Below, piece by piece: positions 14,545 to 22,230 of a stretch of 64,000 nt of DNA. Source of the stretch: a virus; the IMG/VR virus record IMGVR_UViG_3300025930_000007, positions 202,491 to 266,490 of that record; one strand, given 5' to 3'. The translations under genes were made by a program, and so were the position numbers. The stretch's first letter is position 1. Every line of letters starts with the position of its first letter. Below the pieces are notes generated by a model. That model saw only the letters and a program-made list of their open reading frames with translations. It was not told where the DNA came from and did no database searches.

Positions 14545-14935
14545 GGGTTCCTTCCTTCAACTGCTTGAGTCGGAGAGCCCATTGCTCCCTGAACTCAGCG
14601 TCCGCGGCATCGAACTCCGGGCCCGAGGTCTTCATCTCACCGTCCGCGCCGCGGGCCATGATCAGAGCATGAGGTTCCACAAGGCCTGGGCCTCCATGCT
14701 CGCACGCCACGCAAACCTCTAGGATCTCGGCACCAGTCTTTCCCGTCTTCTGAATCATCTCCCGGAGGGTATCCGGAGCTCCCATACCGCCGGCGAGCTC
14801 GACTTGGCAGCAGGTCTCGCAGATCTTGCCCTTGATGAGGGGACACTCCCAGTTCTTTTCCTGATGGACCTTGCCATTGCCCAGATCCATCGGTTCGCCT
14901 TTGCAGTTGCATTCCAGGCAGAAGCGATCGCTCAT
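14531..14935 (-). CDS. Cys-rich zinc protein (134 aa)
   Basis: MSDRFCLECNCKGEPMDLG opens with three cysteines, followed by WECPLIKGKICETCC and CVACEHGG, giving two probable zinc sites. The C-terminal half is helical and charged. It overlaps both neighbours. Confidence 0.65.
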   Translation of the reverse strand: MSDRFCLECNCKGEPMDLGNGKVHQEKNWECPLIKGKICETCCQVELAGGMGAPDTLREMIQKTGKTGAEILEVCVACEHGGPGLVEPHALIMARGADGEMKTSGPEFDAADAEFREQWALRLKQLKEGTHESA

Positions 14936-15159
14936 CTGATCATGCCCTCAAGCTGCAGGTGCCGATATTTCCCGGGAGGCCCGAATGAATGCCCCTTGGG
15001 ATGATCCGTCAAGGCCTGATTCTTCTCCAGGTCCTCGAAGATCCATTTGCAAAGCCAGCAGCCGGGGCCATCCTCAAGAGGAATCCTAGCCTTGAGGAGA
15101 GGCTTGACGTAAGCCATCTGCTCCGCAGTCAACTCTGCCAGCTTCGCTTCTTCGGCCAC
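14932..15159 (-). CDS. Hypothetical protein, GTG start (75 aa)
   Basis: The start VAEEAKLAELTAEQM is followed by CWLCKWIFED and GHSFGPPGKYRH, a possible CxxC plus H-x-H zinc site. It overlaps the next gene by four bases. Confidence 0.6.
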   Translation of the reverse strand: MAEEAKLAELTAEQMAYVKPLLKARIPLEDGPGCWLCKWIFEDLEKNQALTDHPKGHSFGPPGKYRHLQLEGMIR

Positions 15160-15338
15160 AGATTAGGCTTCCTTTTGCCGATAGATGATCTTGGTCACCA
15201 TGCGTTTCTCTGGCTCCAGCACTTCCAACAATAAGTCGGCTGTCGATAGATCCTGCGCTTACTTGCCTTCCAGACTTTCTTCAGGATGGCCACCAGGCCA
15301 AAGACACCCCCGGCATTTTTTGGACAGGCTTTTTGGCA
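15160..15338 (-). other. Gap with fragments of small zinc-type frames
   Basis: About 180 bases without a confident gene. One frame on the minus strand reads YRQPTYCWKCWSQRNAW before a stop and looks like the end of a ribbon, but it lacks an obvious ATG start (a GTG exists) and lies directly in frame after the stop of 15339-15617. It could be a decayed or readthrough extension. Confidence 0.35.
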
Positions 15339-15339
15339 T
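15259..15339 (-). CDS. Putative 26-aa CxxC peptide
   Basis: Starts in TAATG overlap with the upstream stop: MPKSLSKKCRGCLWPGGHPE and six more residues. The CRGC...H pattern fits the local zinc-peptide theme, but at 26 codons it is doubtful. Confidence 0.35.
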   Translation of the reverse strand: MPKSLSKKCRGCLWPGGHPEESLEGK

Positions 15340-15617
15340 TAAGAATTCCACCCATCTTCGCTGTTAATTTCCTTCAGCTTTGCCCATTGACCTTCTGAGC
15401 GAATCTGCGTTGGAAACGGGGCTGGGATACGATGACCTTCATCAGCGATAGGACGTTTCTTTTTCTCGGCCATTCTTCTTTTTCGAGAGTCCTCATATCT
15501 CTGATGACAAACTTTCGTGCAGAACACCATCCGCACAGATCCAAATGGCCTTCCGAGTATCCGATCTTTGGATAATGGAAGACCACAAAACGTGCAGGTC
15601 CTTTTACTCCAGCCCAT
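15339..15617 (-). CDS. Zinc-finger protein (92 aa)
   Basis: MGWSKRTCTFCGLPLSKDR and MVFCTKVCHQRYEDSRKRR form a CxxC...CxxxCH treble-clef-like site, similar to DNA gyrase-inhibitor (YacG)/HNH-degenerate fingers, followed by a basic linker. A nucleic-acid role is likely but unproven. Confidence 0.65.
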   Translation of the reverse strand: MGWSKRTCTFCGLPLSKDRILGRPFGSVRMVFCTKVCHQRYEDSRKRRMAEKKKRPIADEGHRIPAPFPTQIRSEGQWAKLKEINSEDGWNS

Positions 15618-15621
15618 GGAT

Positions 15622-16047
15622 CTAAAGTTCCTGCTCCATGACTCGGCGCGACTTCAGGATCGCGGCCGTCTCGAAGATGAAGGGAGCGTGAGGGATGACG
15701 GCGATCCACTCGCCTTCAGGGCCCCCGAACGTCGGATGAAAGACTTCCACGAAGACGCCCTGCGCCTTCGGCTGCCCGATGGCGATGACCAGGCGAACCC
15801 GCTGCTTCGCGGCATAGAGGATGGAGGCGAGGAAGACGCTGATGCAGTCCGAATCGCCAGGGCCGCCCTTCTGGAGGCCATCCGGCGTCCCGGCAGAGCC
15901 TGGATTCTTCCGGGCCCAGTCAGCGAGCTTCTCGAGCATCGGCCGATACTCCATCTCCTCCTTCACGGTGGCTTTTGCCTTCTGCGGAACCATGTTTCCG
16001 CACATCTCGGGGGGAACTCCAGGGGGAAGGCGATCCATGATTCCCAT
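15622..16047 (-). CDS. Transglutaminase-like fold protein, possibly inactive (141 aa)
   Basis: The segment GGPGDSDCISVFLASILYAA followed by GVFVEVFHPTFGG and EWIAVIPH resembles the GDCDD...LLxAxL ... HxxxEV ... WxxxD pattern of phage transglutaminase-like proteases. The usual nucleophile position is Ser here (GDSDC) with a Cys two residues later, so activity is uncertain. By-eye assignment. Confidence 0.45.
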   Translation of the reverse strand: MGIMDRLPPGVPPEMCGNMVPQKAKATVKEEMEYRPMLEKLADWARKNPGSAGTPDGLQKGGPGDSDCISVFLASILYAAKQRVRLVIAIGQPKAQGVFVEVFHPTFGGPEGEWIAVIPHAPFIFETAAILKSRRVMEQEL

Positions 16048-16056
16048 AGCTCTCTC

Positions 16057-17091
16057 CTATTCTTGTTCCACTTGGAAGGTGGTCTTACCCTTGGGCTTGA
16101 GTCTTTCCCAGATCACTTCGTCATAAGGCATCTTATCGAGCATCAGGAACATAATGGGCGCGAGGTCTCCATGCTTCTTGAACTCCATCGCCCAGTCCTT
16201 CCTGGTCGATTGAGGAGGCGTGGCCGCAAAGGCAGCCTTCGCCTTCTCCTCGATCTCGCTGTAGGACTTCTTGAGGCCGTCCCGCTGCTTCCGAAACCAT
16301 TCCATGAACTCGTCTGGAACGTTCTCGAAGGACGGCTCGTTGTTCGTAGAAAGGGTCTCCCAGATGCCCTTCACAGAGAGGCCCGTCAGGATCTTATGGA
16401 GCAGCATATACTGGTGGTACTTCAGCTTGACCCGGAGACCGTTGGAATAGCGCGCGACGTACCCTTCCCGATCGCGCACCTTGGGATCCTGGAGCGAGAT
16501 CTCCGAGATCGGCCTAGTTTCGAACCCGATCGCCTTGAAGCCGTAATCCTTCGCGTAAGCCGACACCTGGGCGTAACTCGCGTCTTCCCCGGAGTCCGTC
16601 TTGACGATTCCCAGAAGGATCATCTCCTCCTTTTCATATGGGATCACGAGCCTGTTCCACGGCGCGATGAACTCGAACATGTAGGTGTTGTCGCGGTGCA
16701 ATCGCCTGTGACTCTGGGAGAGCCACGCATTGGCGTACTTGGTCTGGGGATTCTCCCAGCAGCCCCGGGTGATCGCCCGCCAGCCGGTCTCCTCATCATG
16801 GAAGACGATGATCATGCTCCCGTCCACCTTATCGCTGAGCTCGGGAGTCTCGGCGGGAAGTGCCTCGAGCTTCGTCTCAGGGCGCTCATTCACGTTGAAG
16901 AACTTCCGCCAGGGCCGCGCGACGATCTTGCCCTGGTCGTCGAGGACCAGGCCGCGGGCCTGCATCGTGTACTCATCCCAGGCGCGTTCGAACATGCAGT
17001 GGTTCGTATAGTCAAAGATCGTGAGCCGGCCGTTCGGCCGTGCTGCGACGAGGCCCAGATCCACGCGTTTGCGGAGTTCTTCTAAGAGCAT
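16057..17091 (-). CDS. Rnl1/RnlA-type RNA ligase (344 aa)
   Basis: The N-terminus LTIFDYTNHCMFERAWDEYT ... ARGLVLDDQGKIVARPWRKF matches T4 RNA ligase 1-type enzymes; the adenylation motif is LSDKVDGSMI (motif I, KxDG). YMFEFIAPWNRLVIPY is motif III, EGYVARYSNGLRVKLKYHQY covers motifs IV and V, and a helical C-terminal domain follows. It seals 5'-phosphate and 3'-OH RNA ends using ATP, typically repairing tRNAs cut by host anticodon nucleases. ATG at 17091 is preferred to the overlapping GTG. Confidence 0.9.
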   Translation of the reverse strand: MLLEELRKRVDLGLVAARPNGRLTIFDYTNHCMFERAWDEYTMQARGLVLDDQGKIVARPWRKFFNVNERPETKLEALPAETPELSDKVDGSMIIVFHDEETGWRAITRGCWENPQTKYANAWLSQSHRRLHRDNTYMFEFIAPWNRLVIPYEKEEMILLGIVKTDSGEDASYAQVSAYAKDYGFKAIGFETRPISEISLQDPKVRDREGYVARYSNGLRVKLKYHQYMLLHKILTGLSVKGIWETLSTNNEPSFENVPDEFMEWFRKQRDGLKKSYSEIEEKAKAAFAATPPQSTRKDWAMEFKKHGDLAPIMFLMLDKMPYDEVIWERLKPKGKTTFQVEQE

Positions 17092-17486
17092 CACTTTGCC
17101 TTGGCCTCTTTCTGCTCGCTCAGGGCCGCGTTGCAGATCACCTTGGGAACGTCTTCCAGCTTCTTGGCCCAGCCGAGAGGCTTATCCACGGTGTACTTCT
17201 TCTCGTCCCTTTCTCCATCATGGGTAACCCAGACGACGCGACGGAGATGGTAGCCCTCCGTATCGGCGTTCAGAAGCCAGCGGGCTTCGTACTTCTCCCG
17301 AACATAATCCCAGACCTTCATCGCATCGTCGATCTGAGTCGAGTAGTGGGGAAGATCTTCTCCACGCTCGCCAGCCTCCCCGACCGCGACCCCGCGATAG
17401 GTATTCGGATCCTTCACGACCTTCTGACCAAAGATCTCCTCGGAGATCTTCCGATCCAGACGCAGGGCCTGTTCTTCGCTAAGCAC
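17091..17486 (-). CDS. Hypothetical protein (131 aa)
   Basis: GTG start at 17486. The product has a central VWDYVREKYEARWLLNADTE and a following beta-hairpin (YHLRRVVWVTHDGERDEKKY). It sits directly upstream of the RNA ligase, overlapping it by one base, so it is co-translated with it. No family recognised. Confidence 0.65.
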   Translation of the reverse strand: MLSEEQALRLDRKISEEIFGQKVVKDPNTYRGVAVGEAGERGEDLPHYSTQIDDAMKVWDYVREKYEARWLLNADTEGYHLRRVVWVTHDGERDEKKYTVDKPLGWAKKLEDVPKVICNAALSEQKEAKAK

Positions 17487-17820
17487 CGAAGTTCTCTCCG
17501 CCGGCGGCGACGATCGCTTCCTGTAGTTCCTGGAGGGCGGCGCATTCCGGAGCGCCGTTCACGCTCGGGAAGATCGTCATCCGGAGCTTCATGAAGGCCT
17601 CGACCGCCTCGAGCAGGCGGGCACTGCCTGCGATGCACTGCATGTCCGGATGCTCGCGGTCGGCGTCGACCATAAGACCTTCCGGTCCGCGCTGCCCCAG
17701 CTTGTGCTTCGGCCGGGGCATGAGAACGACAGGCCGGTGGCCATGGGCGCCCACCAGCGTGGAATCGTTCATCCAGACCCAGGGAGCCTTGGTCCGAACT
17801 ACCCGCTTCGTTTCGCTCAC
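17479..17820 (-). CDS. Hypothetical protein (113 aa)
   Basis: GTG start in GTGA overlap with the upstream stop. It begins MSETKRVVRTKAPWVWMNDS, has a central basic loop (MPRPKHKLGQRG), and a helical C-terminus. No domain recognised. Confidence 0.6.
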   Translation of the reverse strand: MSETKRVVRTKAPWVWMNDSTLVGAHGHRPVVLMPRPKHKLGQRGPEGLMVDADREHPDMQCIAGSARLLEAVEAFMKLRMTIFPSVNGAPECAALQELQEAIVAAGGENFGA

Positions 17821-18026
17821 AGTTTCCTCCTCCTGATTTCCATCTCTATCCGCTCCATGCGAATGTAGTTATCGTCCATGATCGCTTCCAAAGGCCGAGT
17901 GTCCGCACCGCACTTCAGACACACATGGTAGTCTTGCCAGTAGGCGCGTTCTCCCGGATAGCGCTCATCGAGCGTCCGCTTCTCCCACTGATGGCCCATG
18001 AAAAGACACTTCAGCCAAGCGATCAT
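17817..18026 (-). CDS. Micro zinc-ribbon, DUF1660-like (69 aa)
   Basis: MIAWLKCLFMGHQWEKRTLD ... YHVCLKCGADTRP is the short prophage/phage pattern C-x3-GHxW followed by CxxCG. It is the clearest member of the micro-ribbon group in this window (also 8157, 10437, 14132, 63771). Confidence 0.7.
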   Translation of the reverse strand: MIAWLKCLFMGHQWEKRTLDERYPGERAYWQDYHVCLKCGADTRPLEAIMDDNYIRMERIEMEIRRRKL

Positions 18027-18688
18027 TCTTCTTCGATCTTCAGAAACTTTTCACGAAACCATTCCCGATTCTCGCTGAATACCGGGGCCGTCTGAGCCTC
18101 CCCACGAACGACGACCGTGCCGCGAATCAATTTCTCCGGAAAGGATTGCAACGGCTTATCAGCCAATTCCAGCATGGCGATCATCAGATCCGAATTCTTG
18201 CCATGGAGCTGCTTTGGGCTGAAGACGGACTGCGCCGCCGAGGAGATCGCGTTCCGGCGGCAATCCTGCTGTCTCCAGATGAAGTAATTGATGATGTCGC
18301 GCTCCGGAATGGAACAAACCCGGCCGTCGAAATAGCCTGGAGAACCCCACCGCAGGCTGAATTCAGCACCCATGATTGAAGCCGATACGGAAGATATCTT
18401 CTGGACTACTCCGTCGAACCACTGCATGCTTTCGAACTTGTTGTAGTCGATGAAGAGTAGTGAGATTTCATCGGATTGCATGTAAGCCATGCGCGCCGGG
18501 ACCTCGTCCAGAAGAGCGATGACGGCGTCCTTCATGGCCGTGTTCAGCTTGACGTCGAAGGGCTTCTCGCACTTCCTAGTCAGGGTATGGAAGGCCTTCC
18601 CGTCCAGCCGGATCACTGCTGGCGTCCGGATCAGAAGCCTCTGCCGGAAGACTTCCTCGTACGCCTTCATCCGCTCGCCGAGGTCCAT
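18023..18688 (-). CDS. Thg1-like tRNA nucleotidyltransferase (221 aa)
   Basis: The motifs VIRLDGKAFHTLTRK, MQSDEISLLF (metal-binding DEIS), FDGRVCSIP, and FIWRQQDCRRNAISSAAQ with HGKNSD are the signature series of the Thg1/TLP family, which adds nucleotides in the 3'-5' direction to tRNA ends. It is near the family length for the catalytic domain. In phages and bacteria such proteins are usually TLPs that repair 5'-truncated tRNAs; the specific substrate here is unknown. It belongs with the RNA ligases and the RlaP-like protein as an RNA-repair set. Confidence 0.9.
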   Translation of the reverse strand: MDLGERMKAYEEVFRQRLLIRTPAVIRLDGKAFHTLTRKCEKPFDVKLNTAMKDAVIALLDEVPARMAYMQSDEISLLFIDYNKFESMQWFDGVVQKISSVSASIMGAEFSLRWGSPGYFDGRVCSIPERDIINYFIWRQQDCRRNAISSAAQSVFSPKQLHGKNSDLMIAMLELADKPLQSFPEKLIRGTVVVRGEAQTAPVFSENREWFREKFLKIEEE

Positions 18689-18690
18689 GG

Positions 18691-18972
18691 CTATTCCCTA
18701 TCGCAGTTATGGCAAAGAAGCCCTGCATGGCTCACTTTATACAGGGGCGTCGTTACGTCCGAATCCTGGCGGCCGCAGAGTGAGCAGATCCGCGGAACTG
18801 AGGACAGATACTCTCCAGCCTCCTCGATCTTGATGGCTCGCTCCATCTGGGCGAGCTCCTTGCGGCGCTCGGTACGTCCGCAGGAATGACCGTCCTCACA
18901 GTCACATTCCACGCGCTCGATCCACCACCGCATCCATTCCGCGCCCTTCTTGGCCGCTTCGAGAAGCGTCAT
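18691..18972 (-). CDS. Zinc-binding helical protein (93 aa)
   Basis: Start MTLLEAAKKGAEWMRWWIER at 18972 in ATGA overlap with the upstream stop. It has CDCEDGHSCG in the middle and ICSLCGRQ plus LLCHNCDRE at the C-terminus. Two metal sites are likely. Confidence 0.65.
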   Translation of the reverse strand: MTLLEAAKKGAEWMRWWIERVECDCEDGHSCGRTERRKELAQMERAIKIEEAGEYLSSVPRICSLCGRQDSDVTTPLYKVSHAGLLCHNCDRE

Positions 18973-19595
18973 ACCGCCTTCGTCTCCTTGCCCAAGAAGA
19001 GGCTGCAGGTCTTCTCGAACATGTCCTTGTTCGTGAAGAAGAACAGCTTGTTGCTGAGGTCCAACCAGCCCTGGACCCTTTTGCTCCATCCCTCCTTGGA
19101 ATCCTTTGGCTCAAGAAGAGCAGTCCGAAACATGGGGGCTTCCTTGAACCGACGATACTGTTCCTGGCTGATCAGCGACCGGATGAATTTCGTGGCCGGC
19201 GCATGGTGATCGGTCTTCGCAAGGAGATAGACGGGTTTCTTGACGCCCTTGACCGGCCTCTTGAAATGTCGCTCTTCCCATTTCTCGAAGGTCACATCCC
19301 CCATATCGATCTCGAAGTTCGAGGTCGAGAGATCGGCGAGTGAAATGACCATCGACTGAAGGGTCCTGGGAATCTCGCCGAACTCGAATTCTGCAGAACC
19401 CATGTAGTCGAACGTGAAGATCTCCTGAAGGAGATCCATGGCCTCCTTCGACAAGCCTCCGTCTCGGAAGCCGCAGCCGAACGCGAAGATGCGGGCACCG
19501 AGATCCCGGGCATCTTCCCAGGGCTTGTTGAGGCGCTGGATCAGCCAGGGCTCACGCCACTCGCCGATGGGACCTGCCTTTTCGCCGTAGCCCAT
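18969..19595 (-). CDS. Conserved phage hypothetical protein, DYMGSAEFEFG family (208 aa)
   Basis: The block FTFDYMGSAEFEFGEIPRTL is one I recall as the hallmark of a conserved phage family of unknown function. A second conserved-looking stretch is GVKKPVYLLAKTDHH. It is the first gene after the promoter/operator at 19626-19654; GGAAGGAG precedes the ATG. Confidence 0.65.
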   Translation of the reverse strand: MGYGEKAGPIGEWREPWLIQRLNKPWEDARDLGARIFAFGCGFRDGGLSKEAMDLLQEIFTFDYMGSAEFEFGEIPRTLQSMVISLADLSTSNFEIDMGDVTFEKWEERHFKRPVKGVKKPVYLLAKTDHHAPATKFIRSLISQEQYRRFKEAPMFRTALLEPKDSKEGWSKRVQGWLDLSNKLFFFTNKDMFEKTCSLFLGKETKAV

Positions 19596-19624
19596 ACCGA
19601 TGGAATCTCCTTCCTACCGGAACT

Positions 19625-19642
19625 AGGTATACCGGTATACCT
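19625..19642. promoter_or_regulatory. Perfect 18-bp palindromic operator AGGTATACCGGTATACCT
   Basis: Two GGTATACC units abut to give a perfect palindrome that overlaps the -10 box of the minus-strand promoter. It is the most symmetrical example of the GGTWWACCGGTWWACC element and a likely binding site for a dimeric or tetrameric repressor. Confidence 0.6.
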
Positions 19643-19654
19643 CTCGAATTGCAA
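19626..19654 (-). promoter_or_regulatory. Sigma70-like promoter with operator
   Basis: Minus strand TTGCAA (19649-19654), 17 bases, TATACC (19626-19631), same geometry as 3730-3758 and 52116-52144. It drives the gene starting at 19595. Confidence 0.6.
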
Positions 19655-19672
19655 TTGAAATCGGAGGGAGAT

Positions 19673-20491
19673 TTAGACGCCGAGTCTCCGCTTGAGGAAC
19701 TGGCGGTACTCTTTCTGAAGTGGGTCCAGATCAACGATATTCTTGAGAAGAATATCCTCGACAAGCTGCGGATGTTTCTTGAGAAGAAAGCTGACGATCG
19801 CCCAGGACGCCGCGTAGTACTGGGGCCATTTCATCCCGTAAAGGTCATCCCTAGTCGTCCTGATGACCTCGCTTATAGGGATATTGACTATTTCTTCTCC
19901 TCGCATTGCCGCATTCCAGTTCTTTCCTGTCGGCTTGAATCCTTTGTTGGTCCATTCGAGCCGGCTGAAATATTCAGCCATGCCCTCGGCGAACCAGACA
20001 GGATCGAGCACCCCATAGACGCGATGCATATAGGCATGGGTGAATTCATGAGCGTAGGTCTGTTCGAAGTCTTCCGCGTTTGCGGCCATCGAAAAATGAA
20101 CGACCAATTCGCCCTTGACTGGATCGTAGAATGAAAAAGCGTTGCCGGCTCCGCAGCGCCGTGCATAGGCGCAAAACTGAGCTCCATCTCTGAAGATCTT
20201 GATGGTGTAGATGTGCCGGCGGGGAGGCCCCCCGATTTCCCTCTGCAGCATCTCCTCGAGCTTCTCGGCCGTCACCGCAAGCGTCTTGAGCGCTTCGTCC
20301 GGAACGTCTCCCATGACCACCATGGTATCGGTGGCGATCTTTCGCCATTCCGGGTTGTCCATGGGGTAAAGGGCGTACCCGGAACTTCCTTCGTCGACGA
20401 TCTGCTGTGGAAGGCCGCTCAGCCTCGAGGGGATGCCCCAGATATGGAAACCGCCAGGAAGGATGATGAAATCCTGCTCTGTTTTGGGCAT
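19673..20491 (-). CDS. HExxH zinc metallopeptidase-like protein (272 aa)
   Basis: TYAHEFTHAYMHRVYG carries the HExxH zinc motif, and PVWFAEGMAEYFSR about 20 residues later supplies the downstream glutamate (E-G-M-A-E-Y), the arrangement of gluzincin 'peptidase_MA'-like enzymes. The region before it (AYARRCGAGNAFSFYDPVKG) fits the beta-sheet leading to the active-site helix. There is no secretion signal, so it is probably cytoplasmic. The substrate is unknown. Confidence 0.75.
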   Translation of the reverse strand: MPKTEQDFIILPGGFHIWGIPSRLSGLPQQIVDEGSSGYALYPMDNPEWRKIATDTMVVMGDVPDEALKTLAVTAEKLEEMLQREIGGPPRRHIYTIKIFRDGAQFCAYARRCGAGNAFSFYDPVKGELVVHFSMAANAEDFEQTYAHEFTHAYMHRVYGVLDPVWFAEGMAEYFSRLEWTNKGFKPTGKNWNAAMRGEEIVNIPISEVIRTTRDDLYGMKWPQYYAASWAIVSFLLKKHPQLVEDILLKNIVDLDPLQKEYRQFLKRRLGV

Positions 20492-20504
20492 GCCAACCCG
20501 CGTC

Positions 20505-20777
20505 CTATACTCCGAGCGCTCTTAGCTGCGCGAGAGCGGAATTAAGGCAGCCTCTTACCCTCATCTGGCTGAACATTCCAGGGATCGTCAAGTAGTGCTC
20601 GCAGGCCGTAAGCGTGTCCTGGAGCTGCTTGGGTGCTCCCTCTGGAATACTGGACGCCCGAGCCTGATAGTCGGCGAGCTCAGGCATGTAGTCCTCGGGA
20701 TTCATTCCCTGGCCTTGACCGAGGAAGGGTGGCATGACCAGCCGGACCTGTCCGAGAAATGCTCTTCGATCCATCAT
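20505..20777 (-). CDS. Short protein with Tat-like N-terminus (90 aa)
   Basis: MMDRRAFLGQVRLVMPPFLG has a DRRAFLG twin-arginine-type motif with a weakly hydrophobic stretch after it, similar to the better signals at 7409 and 9837 but less certain. The rest has two Cys (TACEHY, RGCLNS). GGAGG lies seven bases before the ATG at 20777. It is led by the promoter and C-loop hairpin at 20800-20863. Confidence 0.55.
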   Translation of the reverse strand: MMDRRAFLGQVRLVMPPFLGQGQGMNPEDYMPELADYQARASSIPEGAPKQLQDTLTACEHYLTIPGMFSQMRVRGCLNSALAQLRALGV

Positions 20778-20799
20778 AGACAAGCCTCCAAAGAGGCAT

Positions 20800-20822
20800 G
20801 TCCCTTTGGGGGAGGGAGGGAC
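20800..20822 (-). promoter_or_regulatory. C-loop leader hairpin (member 4)
   Basis: Minus-strand GTCCCT-CCCTCCCCCAA-AGGGAC: six perfect pairs, with an outer GGC/GCC, around an oligo-C loop, 12 bases after the -10 box. Confidence 0.6.
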
Positions 20823-20834
20823 CGCCTATCTTGG

Positions 20835-20863
20835 ACTATAACATCCTTGCATCCCCAGATCAA
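20835..20863 (-). promoter_or_regulatory. Sigma70-like promoter
   Basis: Minus strand TTGATC (20858-20863), 17 bases, TATAGT (20835-20840). Confidence 0.55.
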
Positions 20864-20869
20864 AAGACA

Positions 20870-21565
20870 TTACTTCTTGACCGGCTCGATCAGATAGGCC
20901 ACGGCATTGAAATCGCGGGCGAGCGAAGCCGCCACGATCTCCTGTCGGTCAGACGGGATGCCATCCACCTGGATGACCGTATCGAGTTCCATGCGGACAT
21001 TGTTATAGAACAGGGATCCACCATCGGAAATCTTGCCTTCGAACGCCTTGAACAGAGAGACCTTGATCGTGACTTTCTCCATTTTGACCGGCTTGAACTC
21101 CCAAGGGCTGACGATCCGCCCATGATCCGGACCGAGCACTTGCTTCATCCTGGTCCGAAGATCCTGCTCGTTGATCTTGAAGTCGGCCATCACCTGAAAG
21201 GCGATTCCCTCCCGTTCCTTAAACAGGCCCAGGAGTAGATGCTCCGTCCCGATCACGTCCACGCCGGCACGGCAGGTTTCCTCTTCCGTGAGCTGCAAGA
21301 CTTTCTTCGCCCGCGGGGACCAAGGGAGCTGTCCGAGCGTGCGGGTGGGCTCGGTACCCGGGGAGATCTTGGTATCGATCGCCTTCATCATGACCTCCCG
21401 GTCCACGCCGAGCAGCTTGAGCGTCTTTGCAGCAACTCCCCCGTTTTCATCGAGGATGCCTAACAGCATGTGCTCGGTACCGATGAAGTCCTGATTCAGA
21501 CGCTGAGCGTGCTGACGGGCAAGCGACATGACCTTCCGGGCCCGCTCAGTGAACTTTTCGAACAC
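20870..21565 (-). CDS. Stand-alone Clp N-domain (ClpC/ClpA N-terminal repeat) protein (231 aa)
   Basis: FTERARKVMSLARQHAQRLN ... IGTEHMLLGILDENGGVAA and a second repeat RAKKVLQLTEEE ... DVIGTEHLLLGLFKEREGIA are the two Clp_N repeats of ClpC-type chaperones. No AAA+ ATPase follows; instead about 85 residues of unknown sequence (ending YLIEPVKK) complete it. GTG start with GGAG seven bases upstream. The N-domain binds adaptors and substrates (for example McsB phosphoarginine or MecA in Firmicutes), so a free copy could titrate or redirect host ClpCP proteolysis. That is inference. Confidence 0.85.
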   Translation of the reverse strand: MFEKFTERARKVMSLARQHAQRLNQDFIGTEHMLLGILDENGGVAAKTLKLLGVDREVMMKAIDTKISPGTEPTRTLGQLPWSPRAKKVLQLTEEETCRAGVDVIGTEHLLLGLFKEREGIAFQVMADFKINEQDLRTRMKQVLGPDHGRIVSPWEFKPVKMEKVTIKVSLFKAFEGKISDGGSLFYNNVRMELDTVIQVDGIPSDRQEIVAASLARDFNAVAYLIEPVKK

Positions 21566-21788
21566 GCTTGATCTCCTTCCAATATGGATACGAACACCAG
21601 AAAACCGCCCACCAGGCCGCCAAGATCACGAGAACCTCCATAGCGGCGATCGGCACAAAGAGCCCAGGCGACTGATACCTTGAGCTGATTGCCCCGGCAT
21701 TGAGCCAGACCAGCATCTTGATCAACGGAATGCTGTAGAAGAGCCATGCTCCTATCACTGCCAGAGCCGTGACCTTCGCCGCCTTCAT
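21546..21788 (-). CDS. Two-helix membrane protein (80 aa)
   Basis: Two long hydrophobic segments (VTALAVIGAWLFYSIPLIKM and PIAAMEVLVILAAWWAVFW) and a basic C-terminal tail (KEIKRVRKVH). It lies between the Clp-N gene and the SPFH-like gene and overlaps the former. The function is unknown. Confidence 0.7.
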   Translation of the reverse strand: MKAAKVTALAVIGAWLFYSIPLIKMLVWLNAGAISSRYQSPGLFVPIAAMEVLVILAAWWAVFWCSYPYWKEIKRVRKVH

Positions 21789-21789
21789 G

Positions 21790-22230
21790 CTACTTACGAG
21801 GGAGAGGAGTCGTATTCATCTTCTCCGGACCGGCCTCCTGCATCACCTCGAGGAAAGGGTATTCCTTTCCCGAGAAGGCATATCCCATCAGAATATTGGG
21901 TAGCGACTGGTTGAGCGAATAGCTGAAGCCCTGCAGGCGGATGAACTCTTGGACTCCCTCCTTCTTGAAGCGCACGATCTTGGTGTTGATCACCACGGCG
22001 CCGGAAGGAATGCTGACCTGGTGCGGGATCGTGCTGAGATTCACGACTTCCACGAAGGGATTCGTAAAGTACCATCCCGGGTTGTCCTGAATGTCGACCT
22101 TCCCGTTCATGGAGTTGTAGGCCACGCCGATCTCGTTGATGTGGACGTGGTTCCAGCACAGGATATAGAACAGCAACAGGAAGACCGGCGGGACCGCCAC
22201 CGAGATCGCGATCTTCACCCATTTATGCAT
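21790..22230 (-). CDS. SPFH/Band-7-like membrane protein (146 aa)
   Basis: An N-terminal anchor (IAISVAVPPVFLLLFYILCW) is followed by HINEIGVAYNSMNGKVD and NPGWYFTNPFVEVVNLSTIP, the start of the SPFH/prohibitin fold (EVGVV...G.....PGxHF..PF..V). It is much shorter than usual (the coiled-coil part is missing). Host HflKC controls lambda lysogeny by this kind of protein; a modulatory role at the membrane or FtsH is speculative. Confidence 0.6.
   Translation of the reverse strand: MHKWVKIAISVAVPPVFLLLFYILCWNHVHINEIGVAYNSMNGKVDIQDNPGWYFTNPFVEVVNLSTIPHQVSIPSGAVVINTKIVRFKKEGVQEFIRLQGFSYSLNQSLPNILMGYAFSGKEYPFLEVMQEAGPEKMNTTPLPRK

Noticed and set aside
15517-17085. Long open plus-strand frame (522 codons)
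   Set aside because: It lies opposite the RNA ligase and its neighbour. Composition is arginine/leucine-rich without a domain; it is the antisense shadow of well-supported minus-strand genes.
20800-20822. C-loop hairpins as terminators
   Set aside because: They lie just after promoters and have no U-tract downstream, so leader structure is the better explanation.
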